From a virus: a DNA stretch of 21,744 nucleotides. Location: the IMG/VR virus record IMGVR_UViG_3300032245_001423, positions 1 to 21,744 of that record. One strand, given 5' to 3'. The translations under genes and the position numbers were made by a program. This document shows, one piece after another, positions 13,204 through 19,663 of the stretch. The notes beneath the pieces are model-generated. The model saw only the letters and a program-made list of their open reading frames with translations, had not been told where the DNA came from and searched no databases. Every line of letters begins with the position of its first letter. The stretch's first letter is position 1.

Positions 13204-13247
13204 ATTTATAAATATATTTGTGTAGACAAATATTTTGTGTATATTTG
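13204..13247. promoter_or_regulatory. Divergent promoter region with both promoter types
   Basis: Forward: TTTG (13217-13220), 19 bases, TATATTTG (13240-13247), a perfect Bacteroidetes-type promoter for the exported-protein gene at 13274. Reverse: TATTTAT at 13208-13214 within the palindrome ATTTATAAAT, serving the membrane-protein gene at 13159. The two nearly overlap, so the classes could interfere with each other. Confidence 0.65.
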
Positions 13248-13273
13248 TAGAAATAATTAAATAATCAAGTCCT

Positions 13274-13696
13274 ATGAAAAACTTATTTCTTTCTCTTGTT
13301 TTAGTGATGGTTGGTTTAGTAGCTAACTCACAAGTAATCACAGTCACTGTTACTACTGACCAAAAGTTTAATCACTCATCAGATATTTCAACAATTCAAG
13401 CAATGGAATTGGGTGTAATTGAATACCCTTATTACACTATTGGGTACAACGTTTTTGTTTTTGATTTGAGCAAAAGAACAATGTCAATGAATGGTGGAAA
13501 AACTTTTATCATTTCAGAAATTAATAAGAATGAAAATGTACTTGATTGTATTGTTCTTAATAATGGATTACCTGTACTCTTTGTAATGGGAGAAACTACA
13601 AATGGTGAAAATCAATTTTTAACAGAATGGTTTTTAGATGATAAAATTACAGGTTACTTCTCAATGAATTCAGATTTTAGTTATGTTATTAAATAA
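13274..13696 (+). CDS. Exported protein with Sec signal peptide (140 aa)
   Basis: Residues 1-20 form a classic signal peptide: MKN, a hydrophobic core LFLSLVLVMVGLVA, then NSQ, a cleavage region typical of Bacteroidetes. The mature part (VITVTVTTDQKFNHSSDIST, ending FSMNSDFSYVIK) is beta-rich, with one cysteine and no recognised domain. The gene has its own host-type promoter and a strong terminator and stands apart in style from its neighbours. It may act in the host periplasm or at its surface, for example in superinfection exclusion, but that is inference from location only. Confidence 0.8.
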   Translation: MKNLFLSLVLVMVGLVANSQVITVTVTTDQKFNHSSDISTIQAMELGVIEYPYYTIGYNVFVFDLSKRTMSMNGGKTFIISEINKNENVLDCIVLNNGLPVLFVMGETTNGENQFLTEWFLDDKITGYFSMNSDFSYVIK

Positions 13697-13724
13697 AAAA
13701 GAGGGTTTAAACCCTCTTTTTTTT
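13695..13724. terminator. Bidirectional terminator
   Basis: GAGGGTTT directly followed by AAACCCTC, flanked by A and T tracts, forms a perfect symmetric hairpin between the convergent genes ending at 13696 and 13747. T-runs follow on both strands. Confidence 0.85.
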
Positions 13725-13746
13725 ATGTGTATTTGTAATTTTTATC

Positions 13747-14379
13747 TTAACCTTGTCCAACAAAACTTCTTTGTTCAGGGTTAGGTCTTGCCTTACAAGC
13801 TCCAACAGCATTTAATTGGGTTCTAAGCGCTGATTCAAAACCTTTTCTATAATTTTTGATAGTTGCAAAATATTTTTCAAAATCTTGAACATCGGAATCA
13901 CTTAACCCATATTTTGCCTTAAATAACGGCATTACTTTAGGATAAAAATTTTCGTAATATACCGTATAAGCTGGAGAGTCACTACACGCGGCTGGTATTA
14001 TTTTATTTTCATAAGTTTTAGCAACTTCATTTAAATACATTTTTGCTAACTCTTTCATCATTGTCCAGTAACTTGGTTTTCCAGTTGATGTTGGAGCAAA
14101 AGACATTTTATCAAGTCCGCTACATTGAGCTCCAGAAGTTTGACAAAAAACTTGCATTTGACGTGCATCTGGATTGTAATTAAGAAATTTTGATAATGTT
14201 GCAGCATCTTTAACAACATTTGTTAATAGATACTTTGCTCCATTAATATCAACCCCTTGTGTGTTTTGTCCAGGTTGAGTAGTAGGTTGTTCCATTAAAT
14301 AATTTTTCTTGGTAGCGTTTTGATGCATTTCCAAAATTCTGTTTTTTTCTTCAGAAGAAATATCTAATAATTTTTTCAT
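13747..14379 (-). CDS. Leader-bearing probable virion protein (210 aa)
   Basis: Begins MKKLLDISSEEKNRILEMHQ, then NATKKNYLMEQ, the fullest example of the EEK-I-x-H leader in the window, ending at L-M-E. A Pro/Thr/Gln-rich linker follows. The rest is a helical domain with cysteines at about 79 and 85 (CQTSGAQC), 131 and 195, and the run PSYWTMMKELAKMYLNEV. No catalytic motif is recognised. The leader and size suggest a packaged protein. TATTTAT lies 15 bases upstream of the ATG. Confidence 0.7.
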   Translation of the reverse strand: MKKLLDISSEEKNRILEMHQNATKKNYLMEQPTTQPGQNTQGVDINGAKYLLTNVVKDAATLSKFLNYNPDARQMQVFCQTSGAQCSGLDKMSFAPTSTGKPSYWTMMKELAKMYLNEVAKTYENKIIPAACSDSPAYTVYYENFYPKVMPLFKAKYGLSDSDVQDFEKYFATIKNYRKGFESALRTQLNAVGACKARPNPEQRSFVGQG

Positions 14380-14394
14380 AATATAATTTTATTA

Positions 14395-14401
14395 ATAAAT
14401 A
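14395..14401 (-). promoter_or_regulatory. TATTTAT element of the 210-aa gene
   Basis: TATTTAT on the reverse strand, 15 bases before the ATG at 14379. Confidence 0.4.
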
Positions 14402-14449
14402 TATGATATTTTGAAAAAATTATATACTTATTGATAAATAAATGAAATA

Positions 14450-14581
14450 ATGGCATCTAAATCAACAGGTTCAACGAAGTTATCATTCGGAGTTAAAAAA
14501 TCAGGTAAATCATCAAAGAAGTTTACATCCAATAAACGAAGTAAAAATTATAAGAAGCCTTATAACGGCCAGGGTAGATAA
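14450..14581 (+). CDS. Small basic phage protein (43 aa)
   Basis: Too short for routine gene calling. It starts MASKSTGSTKLSFGVKKSGK and ends KKPYNGQGR. It is very rich in Lys, Ser and Gly, with no acidic residues at all. The ending GQGR and the opening MASKSTG resemble a small basic protein I associate with large marine phages; it could bind nucleic acid. Its stop is 2 bases before the next ATG, so the two form an operon. Confidence 0.7.
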   Translation: MASKSTGSTKLSFGVKKSGKSSKKFTSNKRSKNYKKPYNGQGR

Positions 14582-14583
14582 TT

Positions 14584-14898
14584 ATGAAAGAATACATTAA
14601 AAAACAAATCGGAAACATCAAACAGTTTTCATTCGCAGAGATGACTTCCAATAGTTCAGGGAAGACATCAGGAAGTGGAACGGCAGGTCTTTACATCGTC
14701 TTTATTGGAGGTTTGACATTCCTTATGGGTTGTGTTGACAAAATGTTTTTAAACAAAGATATGGACGTTATAACACAGTCAATAATCCTTGTTGGAATCG
14801 GAGCAACTCTTTTAGGATATAGAAAATCAAAAGATAAGACAGAAGAACCTACGGTAGAAGAAGTAACAGAAACTACTGAAGAAGAGATTAACGGTTAA
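14584..14898 (+). CDS. Two-helix membrane protein, holin candidate (104 aa)
   Basis: A polar start (MKEYIKKQIGNIKQFSFAEM) and a Ser/Gly/Thr linker (SSGKTSGSG) precede two hydrophobic segments at about 36-56 (LYIVFIGGLTFLMGC) and 64-81 (ITQSIILVGIGATLLG). The tail is YRKSK followed by a very acidic stretch (EEVTETTEEE). Length and two helices fit a class II holin, but membrane virion proteins look similar. Follows the 43-aa gene by 2 bases. Its stop interlocks in TTAA with the convergent gene. Confidence 0.7.
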   Translation: MKEYIKKQIGNIKQFSFAEMTSNSSGKTSGSGTAGLYIVFIGGLTFLMGCVDKMFLNKDMDVITQSIILVGIGATLLGYRKSKDKTEEPTVEEVTETTEEEING

Positions 14899-15491
14899 TT
14901 CCACCATCTTTCAATATTCTCACTCAAGATTTTAAAAAGTAATTTTCTTGCTCTTTCGTGATTGTATCTTCCAATATTCAGAGCGATTCTTGATTTAACC
15001 TCATATGAGGTTAAATCCTCGTTGTCCATTTTAAAAATATGATACTTTTTATCGGTAACAATTTTCTTATATACCAATGGATATTTTTTGAAAAAATCAT
15101 TTAAGTTTTCTTTTTTCAAAAGTGTCTCCATATAATATCCACCTAAATCATCTTCAATACCTTCACCTGTTGGGACAAAGAAAAAATCTTTATCCTCATA
15201 GTCCATATACTCCATTGTATAAAACTCTTCTTGAACTTTTTCCATCAGTTTGACACACAACATCATCCTTTTGGCATCAAGGTCAGAATTCATGTGAAAT
15301 CCTTTTTCTTTAATGTACTTAGCCTGTTTCTCTAACTTGAACTTGAATACCTCAAAAATATAATGGTCATCCCAATCACGGTCTTTCCAAATAACAGGAA
15401 ACCACTTGATTAGATTACCAACAGAGGTAGAAAAGTTTCTAACAGGATTTCTAAAATATTTCCAAATAAAATCATTTATTTTTTCAATCAT
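14895..15491 (-). CDS. Conserved phage protein with KDRDWD motif (198 aa)
   Basis: An amphipathic start (MIEKINDFIWKYFRNPVRNF) leads to VIWKDRDWDDHYIFEVFKFK, a motif seen in many large-phage hypothetical proteins. The rest is helical: LDAKRMMLCVKLMEKVQEEF, then EYMDYEDKDFFFVP and a C-terminal NIGRYNHERARKLLFKIL. No catalytic motif is recognised. The ATG overlaps the preceding stop by 4 bases, so it is coupled to the 73-aa gene. Confidence 0.75.
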   Translation of the reverse strand: MIEKINDFIWKYFRNPVRNFSTSVGNLIKWFPVIWKDRDWDDHYIFEVFKFKLEKQAKYIKEKGFHMNSDLDAKRMMLCVKLMEKVQEEFYTMEYMDYEDKDFFFVPTGEGIEDDLGGYYMETLLKKENLNDFFKKYPLVYKKIVTDKKYHIFKMDNEDLTSYEVKSRIALNIGRYNHERARKLLFKILSENIERWWN

Positions 15492-15709
15492 AACTCAAGG
15501 ATTGTTTTTTTACTAACTAAATCTTTTTTTAAGGAAACAATACTACATTCAAAGTCCAAAGAATACTGTGCTAATTCTTCAGATTCTTCATACTTTTTAA
15601 CATATAATTCAACCAGATTTTCTGCAGATTGAATCTGTCCGAAATGAGTTATTGAACCAATAACTTTACGTATCCATTGAAAGTCCCTATCCATAGGACA
15701 AATATACAT
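15488..15709 (-). CDS. Small helical hypothetical protein (73 aa)
   Basis: Starts MYICPMDRDFQWIRKVIGSI; a start at the internal Met-6 is also possible. It is helical and acidic (AENLVELYVKKYEESEELAQ) with no recognised domain. It lies 8 bases after the metalloprotease-like gene and overlaps the next gene's start (ATGA), so the three form one operon. Confidence 0.65.
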   Translation of the reverse strand: MYICPMDRDFQWIRKVIGSITHFGQIQSAENLVELYVKKYEESEELAQYSLDFECSIVSLKKDLVSKKTILEL

Positions 15710-15717
15710 AATCTTTC

Positions 15718-16101
15718 TTAATTATACAACAACGCAGTTAATTGCGGATTACTTTTTTCATACATACGTATCATAATCCCTGCTTCAGAGTTCGCAAAGT
15801 TTTCTTGAGATATTGTGTTAAACCCTTGTAACTTGATATTTCTTTGACGAGCAAACTCATGAACCCACTCGTGAGCAATAGTTCTTAAAATATCAATTAA
15901 CATTCTACCAGCAGCAAGAACTTTAATTCTACCTGTAATTTCACTACCTGTAGTCATCTTACCAAAACGTTCACCAAGAAGTTGGATATCAACATCTTTC
16001 TTAAGTGGAGAGTTTTTTTGGCAAAATCTCAAGAAGTCCTGAATAACATTTATCTGTTCAGAACCAAGTCCACTAGATTTATCATATAAATTTACTTTCA
16101 T
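15718..16101 (-). CDS. HExxH metallopeptidase-like protein (127 aa)
   Basis: The centre RTIAHEWVHEFARQRNI (residues 74-90) holds HEWVH, a standard zincin motif in which two His bind zinc and Glu is catalytic. E100 or E106 (SQENFANSEAGIMI) could be the third ligand. The fold is short (127 aa), like small phage and SprT-like or ImmA/IrrE-size peptidases. Targets are unknown; a virion maturation or host-protein role is possible. First gene of a three-gene reverse operon. TATTTAT lies 7 bases before the ATG. Confidence 0.75.
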   Translation of the reverse strand: MKVNLYDKSSGLGSEQINVIQDFLRFCQKNSPLKKDVDIQLLGERFGKMTTGSEITGRIKVLAAGRMLIDILRTIAHEWVHEFARQRNIKLQGFNTISQENFANSEAGIMIRMYEKSNPQLTALLYN

Positions 16102-16108
16102 CTTAACA

Positions 16109-16115
16109 ATAAATA
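16109..16115 (-). promoter_or_regulatory. TATTTAT element of the metallopeptidase gene
   Basis: TATTTAT on the reverse strand, 7 bases before the ATG at 16101, in the divergent gap. Confidence 0.4.
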
Positions 16116-16142
16116 TCTTATATTTCTTTTGTATATATAATT

Positions 16143-16412
16143 ATGAAAAAGAGTTTTTTTGAAAAAGTCTTAAATAAAACAAACAAACAAGACATTGACC
16201 AATGGTTTGGTAAAAATTCCGAAATCAAAGTTACGGAATTTTCTCATTCAATTAGTCAGAAAAAAAATATTTTATCAGTAAAATTATACCCAACAAATTA
16301 TGAATACGCTATTGAACTTTTTCCGGAAGGCCTGGAAATTCTTATCCTACATACTATCAAAAGTCTTTCACTTCCTGAGGATTATATATTAACAACATCT
16401 ATAGAACACTAA
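16143..16412 (+). CDS. Hypothetical protein (89 aa)
   Basis: Starts MKKSFFEKVLNKTNKQDIDQ, followed by WFGKNSEIKVTEFSHSISQK. A helical start is followed by beta-strands (ILSVKLYPTNYEYAIELFPE). No family recognised. First of three closely spaced forward genes; 3 bases separate it from the next. Confidence 0.65.
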   Translation: MKKSFFEKVLNKTNKQDIDQWFGKNSEIKVTEFSHSISQKKNILSVKLYPTNYEYAIELFPEGLEILILHTIKSLSLPEDYILTTSIEH

Positions 16413-16415
16413 ATT

Positions 16416-16769
16416 ATGGCACATCCAATAATCCATGCAAAATCATCCGTGAAAAAATTCGGAGGAAAATGGGAAGATTATATTAAAATTCATGAATGGT
16501 TTGATAATACAAAATCATGGTATGGTCATTCATCACACAGAATTTTTCGACATCACTCTGAAGGTATATTTGAAATGGAACAAAAGTTTGGTCCTGAATT
16601 CAAAAATAGTGATGGAAAAACTGTATATACCCGTTACGTCGGTGAACAACACGTTATGGAAGATTGTAACGGATATATCCCATCGGCAAAAGAATGGGTG
16701 TTAGCGTTAGAAAACAAACAAAGACCTTTATGGATGATTAAGACCATGAAGTTAGAAATTAATGATTGA
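16416..16769 (+). CDS. DUF6915-like protein (117 aa)
   Basis: The pattern MAHPIIHAKSSVKKFGGKWE, DYIKIHEWFDNTKSW, HRIFRHHSEGIFEMEQKFG and RYVGEQHVMEDCNGYIPSAK matches a family I know as DUF6915, seen in bacteria, plasmids and phages. It is rich in histidines and acidic residues that could bind metal, but no activity is known to me. It sits between an unknown 89-aa gene and the DUF6878-like gene. Confidence 0.8.
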   Translation: MAHPIIHAKSSVKKFGGKWEDYIKIHEWFDNTKSWYGHSSHRIFRHHSEGIFEMEQKFGPEFKNSDGKTVYTRYVGEQHVMEDCNGYIPSAKEWVLALENKQRPLWMIKTMKLEIND

Positions 16770-16776
16770 TATTTAT
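16770..16776 (+). promoter_or_regulatory. TATTTAT element of the 231-aa gene
   Basis: TATTTAT on the forward strand, 4 bases before ATG 16781, overlapping the end of the preceding gene's stop codon region. Confidence 0.35.
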
Positions 16777-16780
16777 TATT

Positions 16781-17476
16781 ATGGAAGAATTATTAAATAA
16801 CCCTGAAACTATTAAAAAATTTAAACTTTTACATTATATCCTATTAAGTAATGGTGTTACTCATATCAGTAATGACTTTTATATTGATTACGATGGAAAT
16901 GTTGATTACCACTTTGCTCCTTGGACTGGAAAGGGTAACGCTTATGATTTTTTACCTACTAAAATATTTGATTTTTTAGATAATTTTTTTGATTCTATAA
17001 AAGATGAAGTTTTAGATTCATTAGAGGCTAGTGATGAGTCTAGAGCAACGGTATCATGTAAGTATTCAACAAGAGATAAAACTTTTACAATTGAAGAAGA
17101 TATTCAAACTATGGGTTATGAATCATATTACCAAGAGTTTGAAATTGACGAAAAAGAATTACTTGAGGATATGGTTCAGTGGAAAGAAGATGGTAAACTT
17201 AAAATTAGAGTTGATTTTAGCGGTGGTGGTGATTCAGGTTATATTGACGATTTTGGATATTACAATGATGGTAGCGACAAACATGATTTATCCGCAGTTT
17301 GGGAAGATAAGTTATACAAAATTTTGGAACAAAATCATGGTGGGTGGGAAATAAATGAAGGTTCTGAGGGAACGTTCATAATTGATAATGAAAACCAATC
17401 TATAGAATTAGATTTTCGTATGAATACTGAAGTATCTTCAACAGGTTACGAATTTACACACCAATTTGAGTTTTAA
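16781..17476 (+). CDS. Protein with DUF6878-like C-terminal domain (231 aa)
   Basis: ATG 16781 (MEELLNNPETIKKFKLLHYI) is chosen over an in-frame TTG at 16766 that would overlap the previous gene. The N-terminal half is acidic (DFLDNFFDSIKDEVLDSLEA). The C-terminal part has the run KIRVDFSGGGDSGYIDDFGY, then LYKILEQNHGGWEINEGSEG, TFIIDN and a final beta region. This matches, from memory, DUF6878-type domains (GxGDSG, GGWE-N-GxxG). Function unknown. Stop interlocks in TTAA with the convergent gene. Confidence 0.75.
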   Translation: MEELLNNPETIKKFKLLHYILLSNGVTHISNDFYIDYDGNVDYHFAPWTGKGNAYDFLPTKIFDFLDNFFDSIKDEVLDSLEASDESRATVSCKYSTRDKTFTIEEDIQTMGYESYYQEFEIDEKELLEDMVQWKEDGKLKIRVDFSGGGDSGYIDDFGYYNDGSDKHDLSAVWEDKLYKILEQNHGGWEINEGSEGTFIIDNENQSIELDFRMNTEVSSTGYEFTHQFEF

Positions 17477-17790
17477 TAAACCTGAATAGTTCTTTGTGGT
17501 CTGTCATCACCAAAGTCAGGACAGAAATAAACATTGTTACCATCGTGGTAAATTGTTCCACCAACTCCATTAGGAATTTTGTGTTTTTCATGAAATTTAT
17601 CATCCAAATCTATTTGGTGATTTCCATCATGAATTAAAAAACATAAATTTTCAAAACCACACTTATATTGTTGGTCTTTGTTTTTATGTTTCATAAACTC
17701 GTCAAAAGACATTACGTATCTTGCGTCTTCGTTAAGATATCTTTTAACTATAAATTCTAATTGGTTCTCTGTGATAATAAACTTTTTCAT
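17473..17790 (-). CDS. Leader-bearing small protein (105 aa)
   Basis: The start MKKFIITENQLEFIVKRYLN, then ED, is the [IL]-TE-x2-L-x2-IVK-x3-LNE leader type known at the N-terminus of many Bacteroidetes phage proteins. The body (FDEFMKHKNKDQQYKCGFEN, LCFLIHDGNHQIDLDDKFHE) is rich in His and has two Cys. It ends RPQRTIQVY. No domain recognised. A TATTTAT element is 5 bases upstream. Confidence 0.65.
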   Translation of the reverse strand: MKKFIITENQLEFIVKRYLNEDARYVMSFDEFMKHKNKDQQYKCGFENLCFLIHDGNHQIDLDDKFHEKHKIPNGVGGTIYHDGNNVYFCPDFGDDRPQRTIQVY

Positions 17791-17795
17791 ATTCT

Positions 17796-17802
17796 ATAAA
17801 TA
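17796..17802 (-). promoter_or_regulatory. TATTTAT element of the 105-aa gene
   Basis: TATTTAT on the reverse strand, 5 bases before the ATG at 17790, in an 18-base gap after the lysozyme gene. Confidence 0.4.
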
Positions 17803-17808
17803 TAAGGG

Positions 17809-18522
17809 TTAAGAATAAATGCCTTTGTACATGTTTGATTCTTTTTCACGTCTTGGTTTATGACCAGGTTGTGTAATATTTTCAGTTCTTAAAATTTCCG
17901 CAGCCTTTTCGTGATTACCTAATTTTGTTTGTTGGATAAATTTTGACCCTAAAAGTCCACCACAACCGGAGTTAAACGTATACGAAACACAAGCATCAAA
18001 TTGTCCTTGTGTTAACTTATACGTTTTTAAACCCTGAGCTTTCCATCTATCAAGCATTCTTGTTACACAGGCAGTATTTTCTTCAATGTCCTTATTAAAT
18101 AAATCTTCAGCAACGCTGTTTGTTATTTTTTTATACGAATTACTAACATCTTCACCATAATGGCCCCAACCTACAGTGTCATATTGTTCACCAGGTATAT
18201 TATAACTAGTAAGAACAGGACTACACTTTTGTTTTTTATCCCCCTCACTACATTTAATAAATTGTCTTAATTTATTTGAAACTGTTCTGACCTCAACATC
18301 ATTTGAATTTGATGACTTTTTATCTAAAGATTTTTTAGCCGTCTCAAGTCCAGATTTAATTGTTTTATTTATATCACTAACAACACCTCCCGAATTTGGT
18401 TCTTGATTTGACGATATACCAGCAATTTGTTTGGCAATATCTATAAGTGATTGCTCATTAATATTTGGTGTTAAACCCATCATTGATTTTATTTTACTTA
18501 CTTCTGTCAATAAATTCCTCAT
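17809..18522 (-). CDS. GH24 phage lysozyme with virion-type leader (237 aa)
   Basis: Residues 1-24 (MRNLLTEVSKIKSMMGLTPN, INEQ) are a leader of the same type as the 467-aa virion protein. A Ser/Lys-rich linker follows to about 75. The enzyme domain covers about 80-237. KCSEGDKK holds the likely catalytic Glu (E93), YDTVGWGHYGE (114-124) the substrate-binding motif with T116, LTQGQFDACVSYTFNSGCGG (170-189) the conserved helix, and HKPRREKE (221-228) the terminal GH24 signature. Known members cut the MurNAc-GlcNAc bond of peptidoglycan. There is no Sec signal, so release would need a holin if it is the endolysin. The leader instead suggests packaging in the particle. Two TATTTAT copies precede the start. 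Confidence 0.9.
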   Translation of the reverse strand: MRNLLTEVSKIKSMMGLTPNINEQSLIDIAKQIAGISSNQEPNSGGVVSDINKTIKSGLETAKKSLDKKSSNSNDVEVRTVSNKLRQFIKCSEGDKKQKCSPVLTSYNIPGEQYDTVGWGHYGEDVSNSYKKITNSVAEDLFNKDIEENTACVTRMLDRWKAQGLKTYKLTQGQFDACVSYTFNSGCGGLLGSKFIQQTKLGNHEKAAEILRTENITQPGHKPRREKESNMYKGIYS

Positions 18523-18526
18523 ACTA

Positions 18527-18547
18527 ATAAATACTTTTTAATAAATA
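18527..18547 (-). promoter_or_regulatory. Two TATTTAT elements before the lysozyme
   Basis: TATTTAT on the reverse strand at 18533-18527 (4 bases before the ATG) and again at 18547-18541. Confidence 0.4.
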
Positions 18548-18595
18548 TTTTGTTAATGTTGATTATTTTTAATAAAACGCATATATTTAATTTTA

Positions 18596-18664
18596 ATGAC
18601 AACAAAAAAAGTTAAAAGAAAATTACGAAATTTAAATAACAATAATATTTTTAAGAAATCCTGA
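18596..18664 (+). CDS. Possible 22-aa basic peptide
   Basis: ATG 18596 opens a 22-residue frame starting MTTKKVKRKLRNLNNN and ending NIFKKS, with nine basic residues and no acidic ones. The stop codon lies inside the 5' arm of the terminator that follows. The terminator has no other forward gene to serve, which is the main reason to think a short transcript exists here. It could equally be a non-coding RNA. Confidence 0.35.
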   Translation: MTTKKVKRKLRNLNNNNIFKKS

Positions 18665-18687
18665 CATTAACGTCAGGATTTTTTTTG
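18657..18687 (+). terminator. Rho-independent terminator
   Basis: AATCCTGAC and GTCAGGATT pair around ATTAAC and a T-run follows. It lies between the divergent lysozyme start and the synthetase start, so it must end a short forward transcript or insulate the synthetase gene. Confidence 0.8.
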
Positions 18688-18721
18688 CCCTTTTAATAAA
18701 TAAAATAAAAAAAAACAAAAA

Positions 18722-19558
18722 ATGAAAAACACAGAAACTTACAACGAGTTAGTTCAAAAAATGAGAACATTCTTTCAAAACAAAGGATTTAAAGAAGTTC
18801 CAACCCAATCAAGATTATCTATCTTAGCTGCGTGTGAAAATCCACACTCAATAACAACATTCAATTATCAAGGAGAAGTTTGGCCACTACCACAGACGGG
18901 TCAAATGTGGTTAGAATACGAACTTCTTAAGAATCCTGAATGGAACGGTGTCTATTGTATTTCAACGTCTTATAGACAAGAAAAAGACCCAATTCCAGGT
19001 AGACATTCATTAATTTTTCCAATGTTTGAGGTTGAAAGTAAGGGTGATATGTCGGACTTAATTAAATTAGAGTCAGAACTTTTAGAGTACTTGGGATTTG
19101 ATAAACCAATTGAAGTTAATTATGAAGATGTTTGTGAAGAATATGACGGAGTTTCTATTTTGGAAGATGAACATGAAACAAGAATGTGGAAAGAAAAAGG
19201 AAACGTTGTATCATTACAAAATTTTCCATACAGAACTAATCCATTTTGGAATATGAAAGAAGGAATGAATAAAGTATTTAATAAAGTTGATGTAATTCTT
19301 TACGGACAAGAAACTATCGGAAGTGCTGAAAGAAGTTGTAATGTTGAAGAAATGAAAAATAACTTTTACACCATAGAAAATGGTGACTATTCTGCAAAAT
19401 TGTTTGAGTTATTTGGCAAAGAAAGGGTTGAAAAAGAATTAGATGAATTTTTATCTTTAGAATTTTTCCCTCGTTTCGGGTGGGGTTGTGGTCTTACCAG
19501 ATTAGAAAGAGCGTATACTTTAATGATGAAGGAAAAAGAAGAATTGAATTTAGTTTAA
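18722..19558 (+). CDS. Stand-alone class II aminoacyl-tRNA synthetase core, Asp/Asn type
   Basis: 278 aa, with only the catalytic fold. QTGQMWLEYEL (58-68) resembles the AsxRS substrate region. STSYRQEKDPIPGRHSLIFP and MFEVES (81-106) form motif 2, with the Arg that binds ATP. GQETIGSAERSCNVEEM corresponds to the GxEIxSGAQR segment. GWGCGLTRLERA (253-264) is motif 3. The usual anticodon-binding OB domain (about 100 N-terminal residues) is missing, as in AsnA-like and other AsxRS paralogues that make asparagine or modify other substrates. Full tRNA charging is therefore doubtful. Such genes occur in large phages. No host-type promoter is visible; the 5' region is A-rich. Confidence 0.85.
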   Translation: MKNTETYNELVQKMRTFFQNKGFKEVPTQSRLSILAACENPHSITTFNYQGEVWPLPQTGQMWLEYELLKNPEWNGVYCISTSYRQEKDPIPGRHSLIFPMFEVESKGDMSDLIKLESELLEYLGFDKPIEVNYEDVCEEYDGVSILEDEHETRMWKEKGNVVSLQNFPYRTNPFWNMKEGMNKVFNKVDVILYGQETIGSAERSCNVEEMKNNFYTIENGDYSAKLFELFGKERVEKELDEFLSLEFFPRFGWGCGLTRLERAYTLMMKEKEELNLV

Positions 19559-19565
19559 ATTATTT

Positions 19566-19631
19566 AGGAAAATCATTTTGAATTAATTTTAATAGATTTT
19601 AAAAATTTTAATTCTTCAATTTGATTTTCCT
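19566..19631. repeat. Long AT-rich inverted repeat
   Basis: AGGAAAATCA (19566-19575) and TGATTTTCCT (19622-19631) are perfect inverted arms of 10 bp. Inner arms GAATTAA and TTAATTC extend the stem. A T-rich run follows on the forward strand, so it may act as the terminator of the synthetase gene, or bidirectionally. Confidence 0.45.
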
Positions 19632-19653
19632 TTATTTTTTTTAAAAGAAACAT
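19573..19653 (-). CDS. Possible 26-aa peptide after the 54-aa membrane gene
   Basis: ATG 19653-19651 opens a 26-residue frame starting MFLLKKIKENQIEELKFLKS and ending INSK, basic and helical, 10 bases after the stop of the 54-aa gene. The same bases form an imperfect hairpin (19566-19631), so the frame may be accidental. Low confidence. Confidence 0.25.
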   Translation of the reverse strand: MFLLKKIKENQIEELKFLKSIKINSK

Positions 19654-19663
19654 TGCGTCTTTT

